This document shows positions 23,973 to 33,273 of a stretch of DNA of 64,000 bases, in pieces (position 1 is the first letter of the stretch; every line of letters starts with the position of its first letter). Location of the stretch: contig JAFWEP010000003.1 of the NCBI GenBank assembly GCA_017512885.1, forward strand, positions 166,559 through 230,558, written 5' to 3'. The position numbers and the translations under genes were made by a program. The DNA is from Erysipelotrichaceae bacterium. Lineage in GTDB: Bacteria > Bacillota_I > Bacilli_A > Erysipelotrichales > Erysipelotrichaceae. The notes beneath the pieces were generated by a model. The model was not told the origin of the DNA. It worked only from the letters and a program-made list of their open reading frames with translations, and did no database searches.

Positions 23973-24830
23973 ATGAATCAAGAAAAGACCTCCGTCCGAA
24001 GGTATCTTCTTTGGACCTTCCTGACTGCCTGGATCCTGCAGTTCATTACCTTCTTTCTCTATACAAAAGGCAATGCCGCAGCCGGACAGCTCATCATGGC
24101 CGGGATGATGTTCATGCCGGCGCTGGGCTTCCTGCTGGCCGGCGGGAAACTGAAGGAACTCGGCTGGAAGCCGCAGTTCCGGAAAAATCTTCGTTACTAT
24201 CTTGCGGGCTGGTTCCTGCCGGCAGTCTTGACTGCGCTGGGAGCCGGGCTCTACTTCCTGCTGTTCCCACAGCACTTCGACCTCAGCGGTCAGATGCTGG
24301 GACCGGTGCTGCTTGCGCAGCTGCAGGCGCAGGGGCTCACTTACCCCACCTACATCCTTATATCAGCCATAGGCTGCCTGACCTATGCTCCCCTGATCAA
24401 TACCCTCGTCGCTCTGGGTGAAGAGATCGGCTGGCGCGGCTTCCTCTATCCGCAGTTAAAAGAAACATACGGCAGGAGGAAAGGTCTGCTGCTGGGCGGC
24501 ATCATCTGGGGCATCTGGCATTGGCCGCTGATCTTCCTGATCGGCTACGAATACGGTTTCGACTACGTCGGTTTTCCGCTCACGGGCATGCTGCTGTTCT
24601 GCGTCTTTACGATCGCCTGCGGAGCCCTCTGCGACTTCCTCTATGAGAAGACTTCCGTCATCTGGCTGCCCTCGCTCTTCCATGGGGCCTTCAATGCGGC
24701 AGCTACGATCCCTTTAGCGATCTGCGCGGCCAATACGGGCTCCTTCCGGCTCCTGGGCCCGGTGCCCAACGGTCTGCTGGCCGGTCTGCCGATGATCCTG
24801 TCAGCTGTATATCTGCTGTACAAAGAATAA
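23973..24830 (+). CDS. CPBP family intramembrane metalloprotease (CAAX/Abi-type)
   Basis: 285 aa, about eight membrane helices. GEEIGWRGFLYPQL (~149-162) is motif 1 (EExxxR), GIWHWPLI (~182) gives the motif 2 His and LFHGAFNA (~235) motif 3. In bacteria these proteases serve in envelope regulation or bacteriocin immunity. Follows the membrane protein gene by ~20 bases with AACGAAAGGAAC as ribosome site, so it belongs to the YtrA operon. Confidence 0.92.
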   Translation: MNQEKTSVRRYLLWTFLTAWILQFITFFLYTKGNAAAGQLIMAGMMFMPALGFLLAGGKLKELGWKPQFRKNLRYYLAGWFLPAVLTALGAGLYFLLFPQHFDLSGQMLGPVLLAQLQAQGLTYPTYILISAIGCLTYAPLINTLVALGEEIGWRGFLYPQLKETYGRRKGLLLGGIIWGIWHWPLIFLIGYEYGFDYVGFPLTGMLLFCVFTIACGALCDFLYEKTSVIWLPSLFHGAFNAAATIPLAICAANTGSFRLLGPVPNGLLAGLPMILSAVYLLYKE

Positions 24831-24877
24831 AGAAACCCTGATGTGTGTTCTGTGAGAAGTGATACTTTGACAGACTC

Positions 24878-24907
24878 GGCATAGCCAAAGTGGCTATGCC
24901 GCTTTTA
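24878..24907 (+). terminator. Rho-independent terminator
   Basis: GGCATAGCC-aaagt-GGCTATGCC followed by GCTTTTATT; ends the YtrA operon. Confidence 0.85.
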
Positions 24908-25023
24908 TTAGTTGTTTGGTAGTGCTACACCGAATCGTAACAGACGACGATGATTGCTGCCGATTAGGATAACAAGCTTTCTGGCATCGATTTCATTAGA
25001 AATGTTTCAAATCTTCTCTGCAT

Positions 25024-25064
25024 AAAAACCGCTTAGATTATGATTTTACATATTCTAAGCGGTT
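25024..25064 (-). terminator. Rho-independent terminator of the zinc-ribbon protein gene
   Basis: Minus strand AACCGCTTAGA ... TCTAAGCGGTT (11-bp stem, 16-base loop) followed by TTTTATG. The stretch 24908-25023 is AT-rich and shows no gene. Confidence 0.85.
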
Positions 25065-25090
25065 AGTTTAAATGGTCCGTAGTTTCGTTT

Positions 25091-26164
25091 TCACTTCACT
25101 GTAAACACAATACGGTGAGAAGTCCATAAATTATCGTTGTATTCAACTTCTATCACTTCTGCGTTATCAGGAACTTCGAATGTAACAGTTCCTCTAATTT
25201 TCCTTCCTGCTGAAATTGTTCCGGATAGCGCATCGTCTCTTGCATACATCTGATCACAAGCAGCTCCATCAGCATAACAATCGAAAGAGTAGAAACTAAC
25301 AGTTTTATCGGAAGTACCTGTATTTTCAAATTCTAATTCAACCGTCATGTAGTGATACCCGGCTTTTGGTTGAATGTACATATTATCGCTTGTGTATGGT
25401 TCGCATGAAAGATATGTTATATTTACATTCTTTCCTTCAATTACATCACCAACGTTATATGCATCGTCTGTTCTTGTTGTATTCGCCTCGAGGACATATC
25501 CCGAATCCTTATCTCCTTCAAAAACAAACTTTACTTTCTTTGAAGAAAATGCATTTGGCGAGTATTCAATTTCGATATCCTGAGCATCGGTCGGAACCTC
25601 AAATGCAATTGTCCCTGAAGTAGATCTTCCGGCAGATAAAGTGGCAGACAAAGTTTCATCGGTACTGTAATGCATTTCGCATGCGTAACCATCTGCATAA
25701 GCATCGAAATTATAGAACGAAATGCTCTTATCCGACTTTCCCTCATTGATAAAGGCGAACTTTAAGTATACTAATTTATTGCCTTCTTTCGGCTGCAAGA
25801 ACTGATTATCTTCATAATAATCACCGCTCGCAATGTAGACTATTTTCATATCTCCATCTTGAAGAATGTCGCCAACATTATACACAGTCTTTACTTCTTC
25901 GCTTGCCTTCTCGTAGGAATTGCCAGTTGTTTCTTGAGTTATATTATTGCTCGATACCTCGTCAACTTTATGAACATCAGAGTTTTTCGTAGAGCCCGAT
26001 CCTCCGCCAATGATTCCAATTACTAAAATCACGACTAACGCAATAAACCAAGGTCTTTGGTAAAACGGTGGTTTGTTTTTTCCTCCGCAATAAGGACACA
26101 CCTTCGCACTAGTTGCAATCTCTGCACCGCAATGTTTACAGACTTTCATCTTGTTTTTTGCCAT
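25091..26164 (-). CDS. Zinc-ribbon membrane protein with two DUF4352/DUF5067-like domains
   Basis: 357 aa. N-terminal zinc ribbon CKHCGAEIATSAKVCPYCG (9-27), one membrane helix (WFIALVVILVIGIIGGG, ~39-55), a low-complexity linker, then two similar ~120-residue beta domains. Each starts YNVGDI/YNVGDV and contains QPKEG/QPKAG, FYNFDAYADGYAC/FYSFDCYADGAAC and a final VPTDAQDIEIEY/VPDNAEVIEVEY. The ribbon is cytosolic and the domains outside, as in many surface proteins of Bacillota. Codon use is AT-rich compared with both neighbours, a sign of later acquisition. Function unknown. Confidence 0.82.
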   Translation of the reverse strand: MAKNKMKVCKHCGAEIATSAKVCPYCGGKNKPPFYQRPWFIALVVILVIGIIGGGSGSTKNSDVHKVDEVSSNNITQETTGNSYEKASEEVKTVYNVGDILQDGDMKIVYIASGDYYEDNQFLQPKEGNKLVYLKFAFINEGKSDKSISFYNFDAYADGYACEMHYSTDETLSATLSAGRSTSGTIAFEVPTDAQDIEIEYSPNAFSSKKVKFVFEGDKDSGYVLEANTTRTDDAYNVGDVIEGKNVNITYLSCEPYTSDNMYIQPKAGYHYMTVELEFENTGTSDKTVSFYSFDCYADGAACDQMYARDDALSGTISAGRKIRGTVTFEVPDNAEVIEVEYNDNLWTSHRIVFTVK

Positions 26165-26211
26165 AAATCATCACTCCTTCATCACAAAACATATATGAAT
26201 AGTTTACATAT

Positions 26212-26245
26212 ATTATAACAAATATTGTGGATATATCCACAATAT
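26212..26245 (-). promoter_or_regulatory. Divergent promoter region with a 24-bp perfect palindrome
   Basis: The half-site ATATTGTGGATA is followed directly by its reverse complement TATCCACAATAT (26222-26245). On the minus strand TATAAT (26212-26217) lies just downstream, so the palindrome covers the -35 region of the zinc-ribbon gene. It sits ahead of the small Xre gene on the other side and is the natural candidate for that protein's operator. Confidence 0.7.
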
Positions 26246-26277
26246 GAAAAGGTTTTTGTAACTCCGATAATTTATTT

Positions 26278-26481
26278 GTGATTAGTTATGAACCTCTTTG
26301 GAAGACGATGAAAAAGAAAAACGTATCCCAATATGCATTACTTAAAAATGGGGTCATTGATAATAAGACGTTAGATGCTTTAAAAAAGAACAAGAATATC
26401 ACTTTGCTGACAGTCGAAAGAATATGCAAAGCATTGAGCTGCACTCCAAATGACGTCGTTGAATATGTAGAAGACCAGTAA
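26278..26481 (+). CDS. Small Xre/Cro-type helix-turn-helix protein
   Basis: 67 aa. MKKKNVSQYALLKNGVIDNKTLDALKKNKNITLLTVERICKALSCTPNDVVEYVED is a complete HTH of the YozG/Cro_C1 minimal kind. Start is GTG at 26278 with no strong ribosome site; an internal ATG (codon 11) would cut the first helix, so GTG is preferred. AT-rich like its divergent neighbour. Followed by a terminator. Confidence 0.8.
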   Translation: MISYEPLWKTMKKKNVSQYALLKNGVIDNKTLDALKKNKNITLLTVERICKALSCTPNDVVEYVEDQ

Positions 26482-26556
26482 ATACATGCTTAGATTATTC
26501 CTGCTGCAGAACGAGGTTATAGTTTCATATTTCGAACAAATCTAGATGTGTTTCTG

Positions 26557-26583
26557 CATTAGTCAACATGGACTAATGTTTTT
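26557..26583 (+). terminator. Rho-independent terminator of the Xre gene
   Basis: CATTAGT-caacatgg-ACTAATG followed by TTTTT. The rest of 26482-26692 shows no gene; a GAGTCG...CGACTC inverted repeat lies at 26597-26622. Confidence 0.7.
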
Positions 26584-26692
26584 AAGATCAAAGGAAAGGA
26601 GTCGGCTTTTATTTGTCGACTCTTTGACTGCATCTGCTGAGCGTTTTCCGATAATTGCTTCCTTATCAAGATGATATACGCACGAGTATTTT

Positions 26693-29554
26693 TTACAATA
26701 TGATCTCGATGGTGTGAGTCTGTCCGTCCTGCGGAAGATCCAGACAGAAGTCTGTCTCTGTTCCATCCAGTTTCAGGATACTGTGCTCATTCCGTTTATG
26801 ATCATTGACCGCTTCGATGCTTACCCGCAGGCTGCACTGCGGCAGCTGCAGGGTATAGGCGAAGCTGCCTTTCTCGATGATCGGATCGAAGACGATCATC
26901 CTGCCTTCGCTGCGGAAACCGCAGATCTCATAGAGAGCCAGCGTCAGCCAGGAGGCTGTCCCGGACAGGATCGGTCCGATATTCTCTCCGGTCTCGGAGT
27001 TGTTGTACTGGGTGCAGAAACGGGGATTGCCTTTTAAGACGAAGGGATCTTCCAAAGTCTTGTAGGGGAGGGTCTTGTTGATCATGAAGAAGGCCAGGGA
27101 ACGCAGTCTTTCCGCTAATTCCGGGTCTTCGACCTTTCTCGCAGCTTTCAGGGAGGCTACGACCGCCATCATCGCGGCATGTTTGAAGACACCGCCGTTC
27201 TCCCGATCTCCCGGGAAATAGTAGGAGGATCCGGTCTCCACTCCCAGCTTCTCATAGTCGACAGCCGTACAGAGTTTCAGTCCTGCATCGGTCTTTAAAG
27301 TCTCTTCGACCCTCTTCAGCATCTTCCCGATCTCTTCCTCGCTCGCCGTATCGGAGAGGATCGGCCAGCTGTAGGAGTTCAGATAGAAACAGCCGTCCAG
27401 TTCCGGATCGGCGGAAAGGCCGTCTCCGGCTGCTCCCAGGTACGAGAACTCCCTTTCGTCATTGATCAAACAGCGGGCATAGTAGTCTTCCTTCCAGGCG
27501 TGAGTACGGATATTCTCCCGCATCCTGGCGGCTTGGGCGGCTGCATATCCGGCCGTTTCCCCTTCTCCCAGCAGAGAAGCGAAATAGGTGAGATCATCGG
27601 CGGCGATCACCAGCAGACAGGCATTCATGACGCTCTCACTGAGCTCATTCTCCCAGGCGCTCCCGTAGGCCTGACCTTTTTCTTTTAACTGCTGAAGATA
27701 GGCTTCTTCCTTCTGCGGACCGTTCAGGACCTCCGGATCGAGACGCAGACAGTCGTTCCAGTCCGCCTTATCCAGAAGCGGCAGACCGTGTTTCCCGATC
27801 GAGATCTCCGAGGAATACTGCACGATCGCCCGCAGGGTATCCAGCAGTCTTCTTTCACCGCCGTCCGCCTTCGGGAATTCCTGCTGCAGGAAGGCCGTAT
27901 CTCCGCTGAGATCTACGTAGCGTCTTACCGCCTGTGAGAGCCACAGCGCATCATCGGAACACATGCCCGGTTCCTTGCCGCGTACCGTGAAGTTATGGTA
28001 GGCATAGCCCATCGTAAAGACCTTGCCGATCCAGGAAGATAACAGTTCCTTGATCAGTTCATCCTTCCCCTGGGCATGGAGATAAGGGATCGAGGCATAG
28101 AGATCCTGGATCTCCCGGAAACCGGTCTCCCGGTAGGACTTCTGGGTCCAGGCAAAGGAACGGGAGACATAGGTCTGATAGAGGACCTGGAAAGGCAGAA
28201 CATGCGAGGCATAGGCATTGAGCTGCGGATCCTTACTTGTGACCTGCAGGAAGGCATTGTGCTTCCGTACCCTCTCTTTCACTTCCTCCAGCATGTCTTC
28301 CGCAAAGGAAGGCTTTTTCATGGCTGTCCAGAGCGTCTCCAGTTCTCTTTCGAACTGCAGGGAGATATCCCCTTCTCCTTCCGACATGCCGGTGCAGGTC
28401 ACGACTTCGCTCTGCCCATTGGCCGGGACAGAGACCGTCTTGCCTAAGGCGAAGAAAGCAGCGCCGCGGCGGGTCAGTTTATTGTCGAGCGCGAAGAGCC
28501 CTTCCGGACCTTCGATCGTTCCTTTTCCCAGGAAAGAAGCGATATCGGCCGAGAATTCGTCCATTCCCTCTCCGGCATTCTCCAGGATCACGAAACGTTT
28601 CTCGCATTGGCAGGCTTTGGGCTGATGGTGCACGCTCAGGGCAAACGGTCTTCCTTCCTCGGAACACAGTTCGCTTTCCGTGACCACATTGGCGTAGACG
28701 ATATCGGAAGCGATGGTGCCGGGATCGGAGATCCCGAACATGCCGGCCGCTACGAGACGTATCTTACGGTTTTTGCCGGAAAGATCCTGTAAGAGGATCT
28801 GCTGTACTTCGACTGCTGAAGGAAAACCTTCTTTCTGCGGCAGGAGGAAGATGCGGCGGATGACCCGCAGGTCTTCCGTTTCGCTCAGGATCTCGGTATG
28901 GTTCACTTTCTGCAGGCAGACCGCCTTCTTCATCTTTTTGGGATCTGCCGAGTAATAGATCTGTCTTCCGTTTTCCGTCAGGTAGAACTGGCGGTTATAG
29001 GGTTCTCCGTTCTCTTCCGGAGAAAGGACGTAACGGCTGGCCAGGACCTGTTTCTCCCGGGCGGCCCGGAAGGAGCCTCTGCCTAAGCTGTCCAGTACGC
29101 TCTTGGGCGTGCTCTGCAGAGGATCAGCATAGCCTTCGCGGTCTCCCAGCAGCAGGTTGACCGGATAGTGGGTGCCGACAGCGGGAGCCTTAAGATCCAG
29201 CAGAAGGTCGCCCTCACTGTTCAGCTTTCCGGGAGCAGCTGCTGCCAGACGATAGATCTCCTGCAGACGCTGCTTCGTCTCTTCCTCCAGCGGCATCTCC
29301 CCTTCTTCTGTATACGCTCGGAAGCCTTCTTCAGAAAAAACGACCAGTGTATCCCGCTCTGGATCCCTGATCTCCTTCCGGAAGAAAGCAGCCAGCGGCA
29401 GATACTTCTTCATGCCGCTGACGGCGAATACATGTTTTCTTTCTGCGCCGGTCCACAGGGCATCGCTCGTGCCCTGCAGTTTTCCCCCGAAGATCTCTTC
29501 TGCTTTCCGTAGTGCCGCAGATCCTTCACTGCGGGCTGTCATCCTTTCGATCAT
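26693..29554 (-). CDS. GH94 family phosphorylase, cellodextrin-phosphorylase-like
   Basis: 953 aa, cytosolic. The GH94 (GT36) core is shown by LLDKADWNDCLRL at ~595, whose Asp is the general acid, and by NGGVFKHAAMMAVVAS and NPRFCTQYNNSETGENIGPILSGTASWLTLALYEI near the end. The N-terminus MIERMTARSEGSAALRKAEEIFGGKL resembles the start of clostridial cellodextrin phosphorylases, and the length fits that class better than cellobiose phosphorylase (~810). Uses phosphate to release glucose-1-phosphate from a beta-glucan oligosaccharide; linkage specificity is not proven. GGAGGAG ribosome site; 19 bases downstream of the cellobiose phosphorylase gene. Confidence 0.85.
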   Translation of the reverse strand: MIERMTARSEGSAALRKAEEIFGGKLQGTSDALWTGAERKHVFAVSGMKKYLPLAAFFRKEIRDPERDTLVVFSEEGFRAYTEEGEMPLEEETKQRLQEIYRLAAAAPGKLNSEGDLLLDLKAPAVGTHYPVNLLLGDREGYADPLQSTPKSVLDSLGRGSFRAAREKQVLASRYVLSPEENGEPYNRQFYLTENGRQIYYSADPKKMKKAVCLQKVNHTEILSETEDLRVIRRIFLLPQKEGFPSAVEVQQILLQDLSGKNRKIRLVAAGMFGISDPGTIASDIVYANVVTESELCSEEGRPFALSVHHQPKACQCEKRFVILENAGEGMDEFSADIASFLGKGTIEGPEGLFALDNKLTRRGAAFFALGKTVSVPANGQSEVVTCTGMSEGEGDISLQFERELETLWTAMKKPSFAEDMLEEVKERVRKHNAFLQVTSKDPQLNAYASHVLPFQVLYQTYVSRSFAWTQKSYRETGFREIQDLYASIPYLHAQGKDELIKELLSSWIGKVFTMGYAYHNFTVRGKEPGMCSDDALWLSQAVRRYVDLSGDTAFLQQEFPKADGGERRLLDTLRAIVQYSSEISIGKHGLPLLDKADWNDCLRLDPEVLNGPQKEEAYLQQLKEKGQAYGSAWENELSESVMNACLLVIAADDLTYFASLLGEGETAGYAAAQAARMRENIRTHAWKEDYYARCLINDEREFSYLGAAGDGLSADPELDGCFYLNSYSWPILSDTASEEEIGKMLKRVEETLKTDAGLKLCTAVDYEKLGVETGSSYYFPGDRENGGVFKHAAMMAVVASLKAARKVEDPELAERLRSLAFFMINKTLPYKTLEDPFVLKGNPRFCTQYNNSETGENIGPILSGTASWLTLALYEICGFRSEGRMIVFDPIIEKGSFAYTLQLPQCSLRVSIEAVNDHKRNEHSILKLDGTETDFCLDLPQDGQTHTIEIIL

Positions 29555-29573
29555 ATCTCCTCCAAAAAGGCGG

Positions 29574-32015
29574 TCATGCGACCGCCTGTCCCATCGTTAC
29601 TTCTACGAACAGTTCTTTTTCCGCGGGCGGGATCACGCCGTCTTTGACAGCCTTCCCGTTGACCCTGATCTCTTTGACGCCTTTCTGTACCCCGTCCGGG
29701 TTCGTTACCGTGATGTGGTAATGACATCCGCGGAAGATCCTTTCCGCTTCGTAGCCCTTCCATTCCGCAGGAATGCAGGGATCGATACGTAAACCGTCAT
29801 ATTCCGGCATGATGCCTAAGATCCCTTCCGTGACCACGGTATAGGTCCAGGCTGCCGTACCGGTCAGCCAGGAGTTCTTGCCTTCGCCGAAAGTCGGGGC
29901 ATCCTTGCCTGCGACCATCTGGCAGTAGACGTAGGGTTCGGTGCGGTGGATCTCACCGATCTCTTCAAGATAGGCCGGGCAGGTCTTCTTATAGAGTTCC
30001 AGAGCACGGTCGCCGTGTCCCAGCACGGTCTCCGCAAAGATCACCCAGGGGTTGTTGTGGCAGAAGATGCCGGCATTCTCCTTGTATCCCGGAGGATAGG
30101 AAGAGATCTCGCCCAGTTCCAGATGATAGCGGGTATAGGCCGGCTGCAGCAGGACGATGCCGTACTTGCTGTCGAGGCGTTCGGCGACCGACTTCAGCGC
30201 CTTCCCGGCTTCGCCGCTCTTCACACCGATCCCGGCCATGACGCACATGCCCTGTGGTTCGATGTAGATCTGACCTTCTTCGCATTCCTTGGAGCCGACT
30301 TTCTCCCCGTGAGCGTCATAGGCCCGCAGGAACCATTCTCCGTCCCAGCCATGCTGAAGGACGGTCTTTTCCATTTCCTTAACGGCCTTCCCGGCTTCCT
30401 TCGCTTCTTCCTTCTGACCCAGCTTCTTCAGCAGCGAAGCATATTCCTTGCCGTACTTCACGAACATGCCCCCGATGAATACCGATTCCGCGACCGGTCC
30501 TTCCGAAGGTCCGGTGATCTGGAAGGACTCGCCCGGATGGGCAGAGAAGCAGTTCAGGTTCAGACAGTCGTTCCAGTCCGCCCGGCCGATCAGAGGCAGA
30601 CCGTGGGGACCGAGGTTGTTCAGGGTGTAATGGAAGGAACGGCGCAGGTGTTCCAATAACGGAGCCGCCGTCTCTTCTTTATTGTCGAAGGGTACGCTGA
30701 CATCCAGGATCGCAAAGTCGCCGCTCTCCCGGATATAGGCATCGGTGCAGGCGATGAGCCACAGCGGATCATCGTTGAAACCTCCGCCGATATCGGAGTT
30801 GCCCTTCTTGGTCAGGGGCTGGTACTGATGATAAGCGCCACCGTCTTCCTTCTGGGTCGCAGCGATATCGAGGATGCGCTCTCTGGCTCTCTCCGGGATC
30901 ATATGTACGAAACCTAAGAGATCCTGACAGGAATCACGGAAGCCCATGCCTCTGCCGATACCGGATTCAAAGTAAGAAGCGGAACGGGACATGTTGAAGG
31001 TGATCATGCACTGGTAAGCATTCCAGATATCGACCATCCGGTCCAGCTTCTCTTCCGGAGAATGTACGCTCATCTTGGAGAGCAGTCCGTCCCAGAAGTT
31101 CTTCAGTTCTTCCTTTCCGGCATCGAAGGCGATATCGTTCAGCCACTTGTGCAGCAGGGCCTTGGCCGGAGCCTTGTTGATAACGGAAGGCGCGACGAAT
31201 TTTTCGGCTTCCGGCACTTCGACATAGCCCAGCGCCAGCAGCACTTCCCATTCTTCCTGTGCTTTAAGAGTGACATGGAAATGATGAGCGCCGACCGGCT
31301 GCCAGCCATGAGCCAGCGAATCGGAACACTTTCCGTTCTTTACCGCCTGCGGCAGCTGCGGGGTACCGTAGGTGCCCATGAAGGCTTCTCTCGCGGTATC
31401 GAAGGAAGTAAACGGTCTGTCTGCCGCAAAGAAGGCATAGTGGTCTCTTCTTTCGCGGTATTCGCTCTTGTGGTAGATGACATTGTCTTCGACTTCCACC
31501 TCGCCGATCGAATAGTTGCGCTGGAAGTTGGTGCTGTCATCCTGCGCATCCCAGAGACAGAATTCGATGAAACTGAAGAGATCGAGCTCCTTCGTTTCCT
31601 TCGTCTCGTTTTTGATCCTCACTCTTTCGAGCAGGATATTGTCATGACGCGGTACATAGAATTCCTGCGAAGCACGGATACCGTCCTTCTTCCCGACGAT
31701 CGTACTGTAACCCAGACCGTGCCGGCATTCATAACTGTCCAGTGCTGTCTGTACCGGCTGCCAGCCGGGGTTCCAGACCGCGTCTCCGTCTTTGATATAA
31801 AGATGGAAGCCGTCCTGGTCCAGCGGGAGCCCGTTGTAACGGTAACGGGTGAGCCTTCTTAAGCGGGCATCTTTATAAAAGGAATAACCGCCGGCCGTAT
31901 TGGAGAACAGCGCGAAGAAATCATCGCTTCCCAGGTAGTTGATCCAGGGCAGCGGTGTCTCCGGACAGGTGATCACATATTCCCTGTTCCGGTCATCAAA
32001 GAAACCGTACTTCAT
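29574..32015 (-). CDS. Cellobiose phosphorylase (GH94)
   Basis: 813 aa. The N-terminus [61 protein letters not shown] and [45 protein letters not shown] are nearly the same as clostridial cellobiose phosphorylase. [15 protein letters not shown] at ~480 carries the catalytic Asp, at the expected place. Converts cellobiose and Pi to glucose-1-phosphate and glucose, saving ATP. First gene of the operon, with a promoter holding a cre-like site. Together with the ABC transporter across the divergent region it makes a cellobiose/cellodextrin use locus. Confidence 0.95.
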   Translation of the reverse strand: MKYGFFDDRNREYVITCPETPLPWINYLGSDDFFALFSNTAGGYSFYKDARLRRLTRYRYNGLPLDQDGFHLYIKDGDAVWNPGWQPVQTALDSYECRHGLGYSTIVGKKDGIRASQEFYVPRHDNILLERVRIKNETKETKELDLFSFIEFCLWDAQDDSTNFQRNYSIGEVEVEDNVIYHKSEYRERRDHYAFFAADRPFTSFDTAREAFMGTYGTPQLPQAVKNGKCSDSLAHGWQPVGAHHFHVTLKAQEEWEVLLALGYVEVPEAEKFVAPSVINKAPAKALLHKWLNDIAFDAGKEELKNFWDGLLSKMSVHSPEEKLDRMVDIWNAYQCMITFNMSRSASYFESGIGRGMGFRDSCQDLLGFVHMIPERARERILDIAATQKEDGGAYHQYQPLTKKGNSDIGGGFNDDPLWLIACTDAYIRESGDFAILDVSVPFDNKEETAAPLLEHLRRSFHYTLNNLGPHGLPLIGRADWNDCLNLNCFSAHPGESFQITGPSEGPVAESVFIGGMFVKYGKEYASLLKKLGQKEEAKEAGKAVKEMEKTVLQHGWDGEWFLRAYDAHGEKVGSKECEEGQIYIEPQGMCVMAGIGVKSGEAGKALKSVAERLDSKYGIVLLQPAYTRYHLELGEISSYPPGYKENAGIFCHNNPWVIFAETVLGHGDRALELYKKTCPAYLEEIGEIHRTEPYVYCQMVAGKDAPTFGEGKNSWLTGTAAWTYTVVTEGILGIMPEYDGLRIDPCIPAEWKGYEAERIFRGCHYHITVTNPDGVQKGVKEIRVNGKAVKDGVIPPAEKELFVEVTMGQAVA

Positions 32016-32038
32016 ATTCTTACTTCCTTTTCTATGAT

Positions 32039-32059
32039 AACGTAATCGTTTTCGTTACG
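32039..32059. promoter_or_regulatory. LacI-type operator 1 (5' leader of the phosphorylase operon)
   Basis: CGTAATCGTTTTCGTTACG has inverted ends CGTAA/TTACG around a CGTTTTCG centre. The core TAATCGTTTTCG recurs inverted at 32182-32193 in front of lacI, so one regulator probably binds both sites. Confidence 0.7.
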
Positions 32060-32111
32060 TTTTTCACTCTTCTGAACACAGAATACGGTATTTTTCGGTT
32101 GAAAACAAGGC

Positions 32112-32140
32112 ATTTTACACATTTGGAAGCGTTTTCTCAA
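32112..32140 (-). promoter_or_regulatory. Promoter of the phosphorylase operon with embedded cre-like site
   Basis: Minus strand TTGAGA (32135-32140), 17 bases, TAAAAT (32112-32117). TGGAAGCGTTTTCT (32124-32137, plus-strand reading) fits the CcpA cre consensus TGnAAnCGnTnnCA except for the last base and lies between the boxes, so carbon catabolite repression is likely. Confidence 0.75.
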
Positions 32141-32144
32141 AAAG

Positions 32145-32193
32145 TTGTTGACTTTTCTGAGAATGTGCTATACTAAAAGTGCGAAAACGATTA
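32145..32193 (+). promoter_or_regulatory. lacI promoter and LacI-type operator 2
   Basis: TTGTTG/TTGACT around 32145-32153 and TATACT at 32169-32174 (spacer 18 or 15). CGAAAACGATTA (32182-32193) begins at about +1 and would block transcription when bound: autoregulation. Confidence 0.72.
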
Positions 32194-32209
32194 AGTAGAC
32201 GAGGTAAAT

Positions 32210-33205
32210 ATGGTCTCGATGAAAGAGATAGCCAGAGTATGCGGTGTCTCCGTGGCCACTGTATCCAAGGCTCTTAACAACAAAGACGATATCCCCAAAG
32301 CCACCCGGGAGCGGATCCGGAAGAAAGCGGAAGAGATGGGCTACTTCCTGAATGCCTCGGCACGGGCGCTCAAGACGAAACGCACCTACAGTATCGGTGT
32401 CCTCTTCATCGACAGTATGAGCGCCGGTCTGGCTCACGAATACTTCTCGGCGATCCTGGAAAGCTTCAAGAACACCGCCGAGGAATACGGCTACGATATC
32501 ACCTTCATCTCTCATACCATTGCCGGACAGCAGTCCACCTTCCTGAATCACTGCCGCTACCGTGACTTCGACGGCGTCGCGATCATCTCCGCGGATTTCA
32601 CCGATCCCGAGATCATCGCCCTGGCGGAATCGGAGATCCCGGTCGTCACCATCGACTACATCTACGACAGCTGCCCTTCCGTCGTCTCCGACAACACCCG
32701 GGGCATGCGGGAACTGGTCGCCTACATCGCTGCGAAAGGCCACAAGAAGATCGCCTTCCTGCACGGCGAGATGACCGAAGTCACCCGCAGCCGGATCATG
32801 GGCTTCAAGGAAGCCTGCCACCAGGCGCACATCGAAGATACCAGGCTGATCAGTGCCAAGTATCACGATATCGAGCTCTGTGCCGAAAAGACTGCGGAAC
32901 TGATGAAAGGCGACTGGAAGCCGACCTGCATCATCTTCCCCGACGACTACTCCTCCCTGGGAGGCCGGAAAGCTCTCGAAGAAGCCGGTTGCCATGTCCC
33001 TCGAGATGTCTCCGTCGTAGGCTATGACGGTATCCAGATGGCTTCCCTGATCGGACTCACCACCTACGCACAGGATACGAGATCGCTGGGCAGGATCGCC
33101 TGCCGCAAACTGATCGATAAGATCGAAGATCCCGAAACGATGCCGGAACACGTCGTCGTCAACGGAAAGTTCTCGGAAGGGACTTCCGTCCGGGACATTC
33201 ACTAA
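32210..33205 (+). CDS. LacI-family transcriptional regulator
   Basis: 331 aa. MVSMKEIARVCGVSVATVSKALNNKDDIPKATRERIRKKAEEMGY is the HTH plus hinge (YFLNASARALKTKRTYSIGVLF); then a periplasmic-binding-protein-like sensor (GVAIISADFTD, IPVVTIDYIYDSCPSVVSDNTRGMRELVAYIAAKGHKKIAFLHG, SVVGYDGIQMASLIGLTTYAQD). It likely senses a disaccharide or its product and controls both divergent operons through the two CGAAAACGATTA sites. ATG after GACGAGGT. Confidence 0.95.
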   Translation: MVSMKEIARVCGVSVATVSKALNNKDDIPKATRERIRKKAEEMGYFLNASARALKTKRTYSIGVLFIDSMSAGLAHEYFSAILESFKNTAEEYGYDITFISHTIAGQQSTFLNHCRYRDFDGVAIISADFTDPEIIALAESEIPVVTIDYIYDSCPSVVSDNTRGMRELVAYIAAKGHKKIAFLHGEMTEVTRSRIMGFKEACHQAHIEDTRLISAKYHDIELCAEKTAELMKGDWKPTCIIFPDDYSSLGGRKALEEAGCHVPRDVSVVGYDGIQMASLIGLTTYAQDTRSLGRIACRKLIDKIEDPETMPEHVVVNGKFSEGTSVRDIH

Positions 33206-33273
33206 GGTTTTTCCCGGGAGACCGGAAAAAATACATTGCCCGCAAGGGCCGATACTTATAACAGGAGGAACAA

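Noticed and set aside
33208..33231. Terminator after lacI (CCGG-gaga-CCGG flanked by T and A runs)
   Set aside because: The stem has a bulged C and no T-run follows on either strand, so it was not listed as a terminator.
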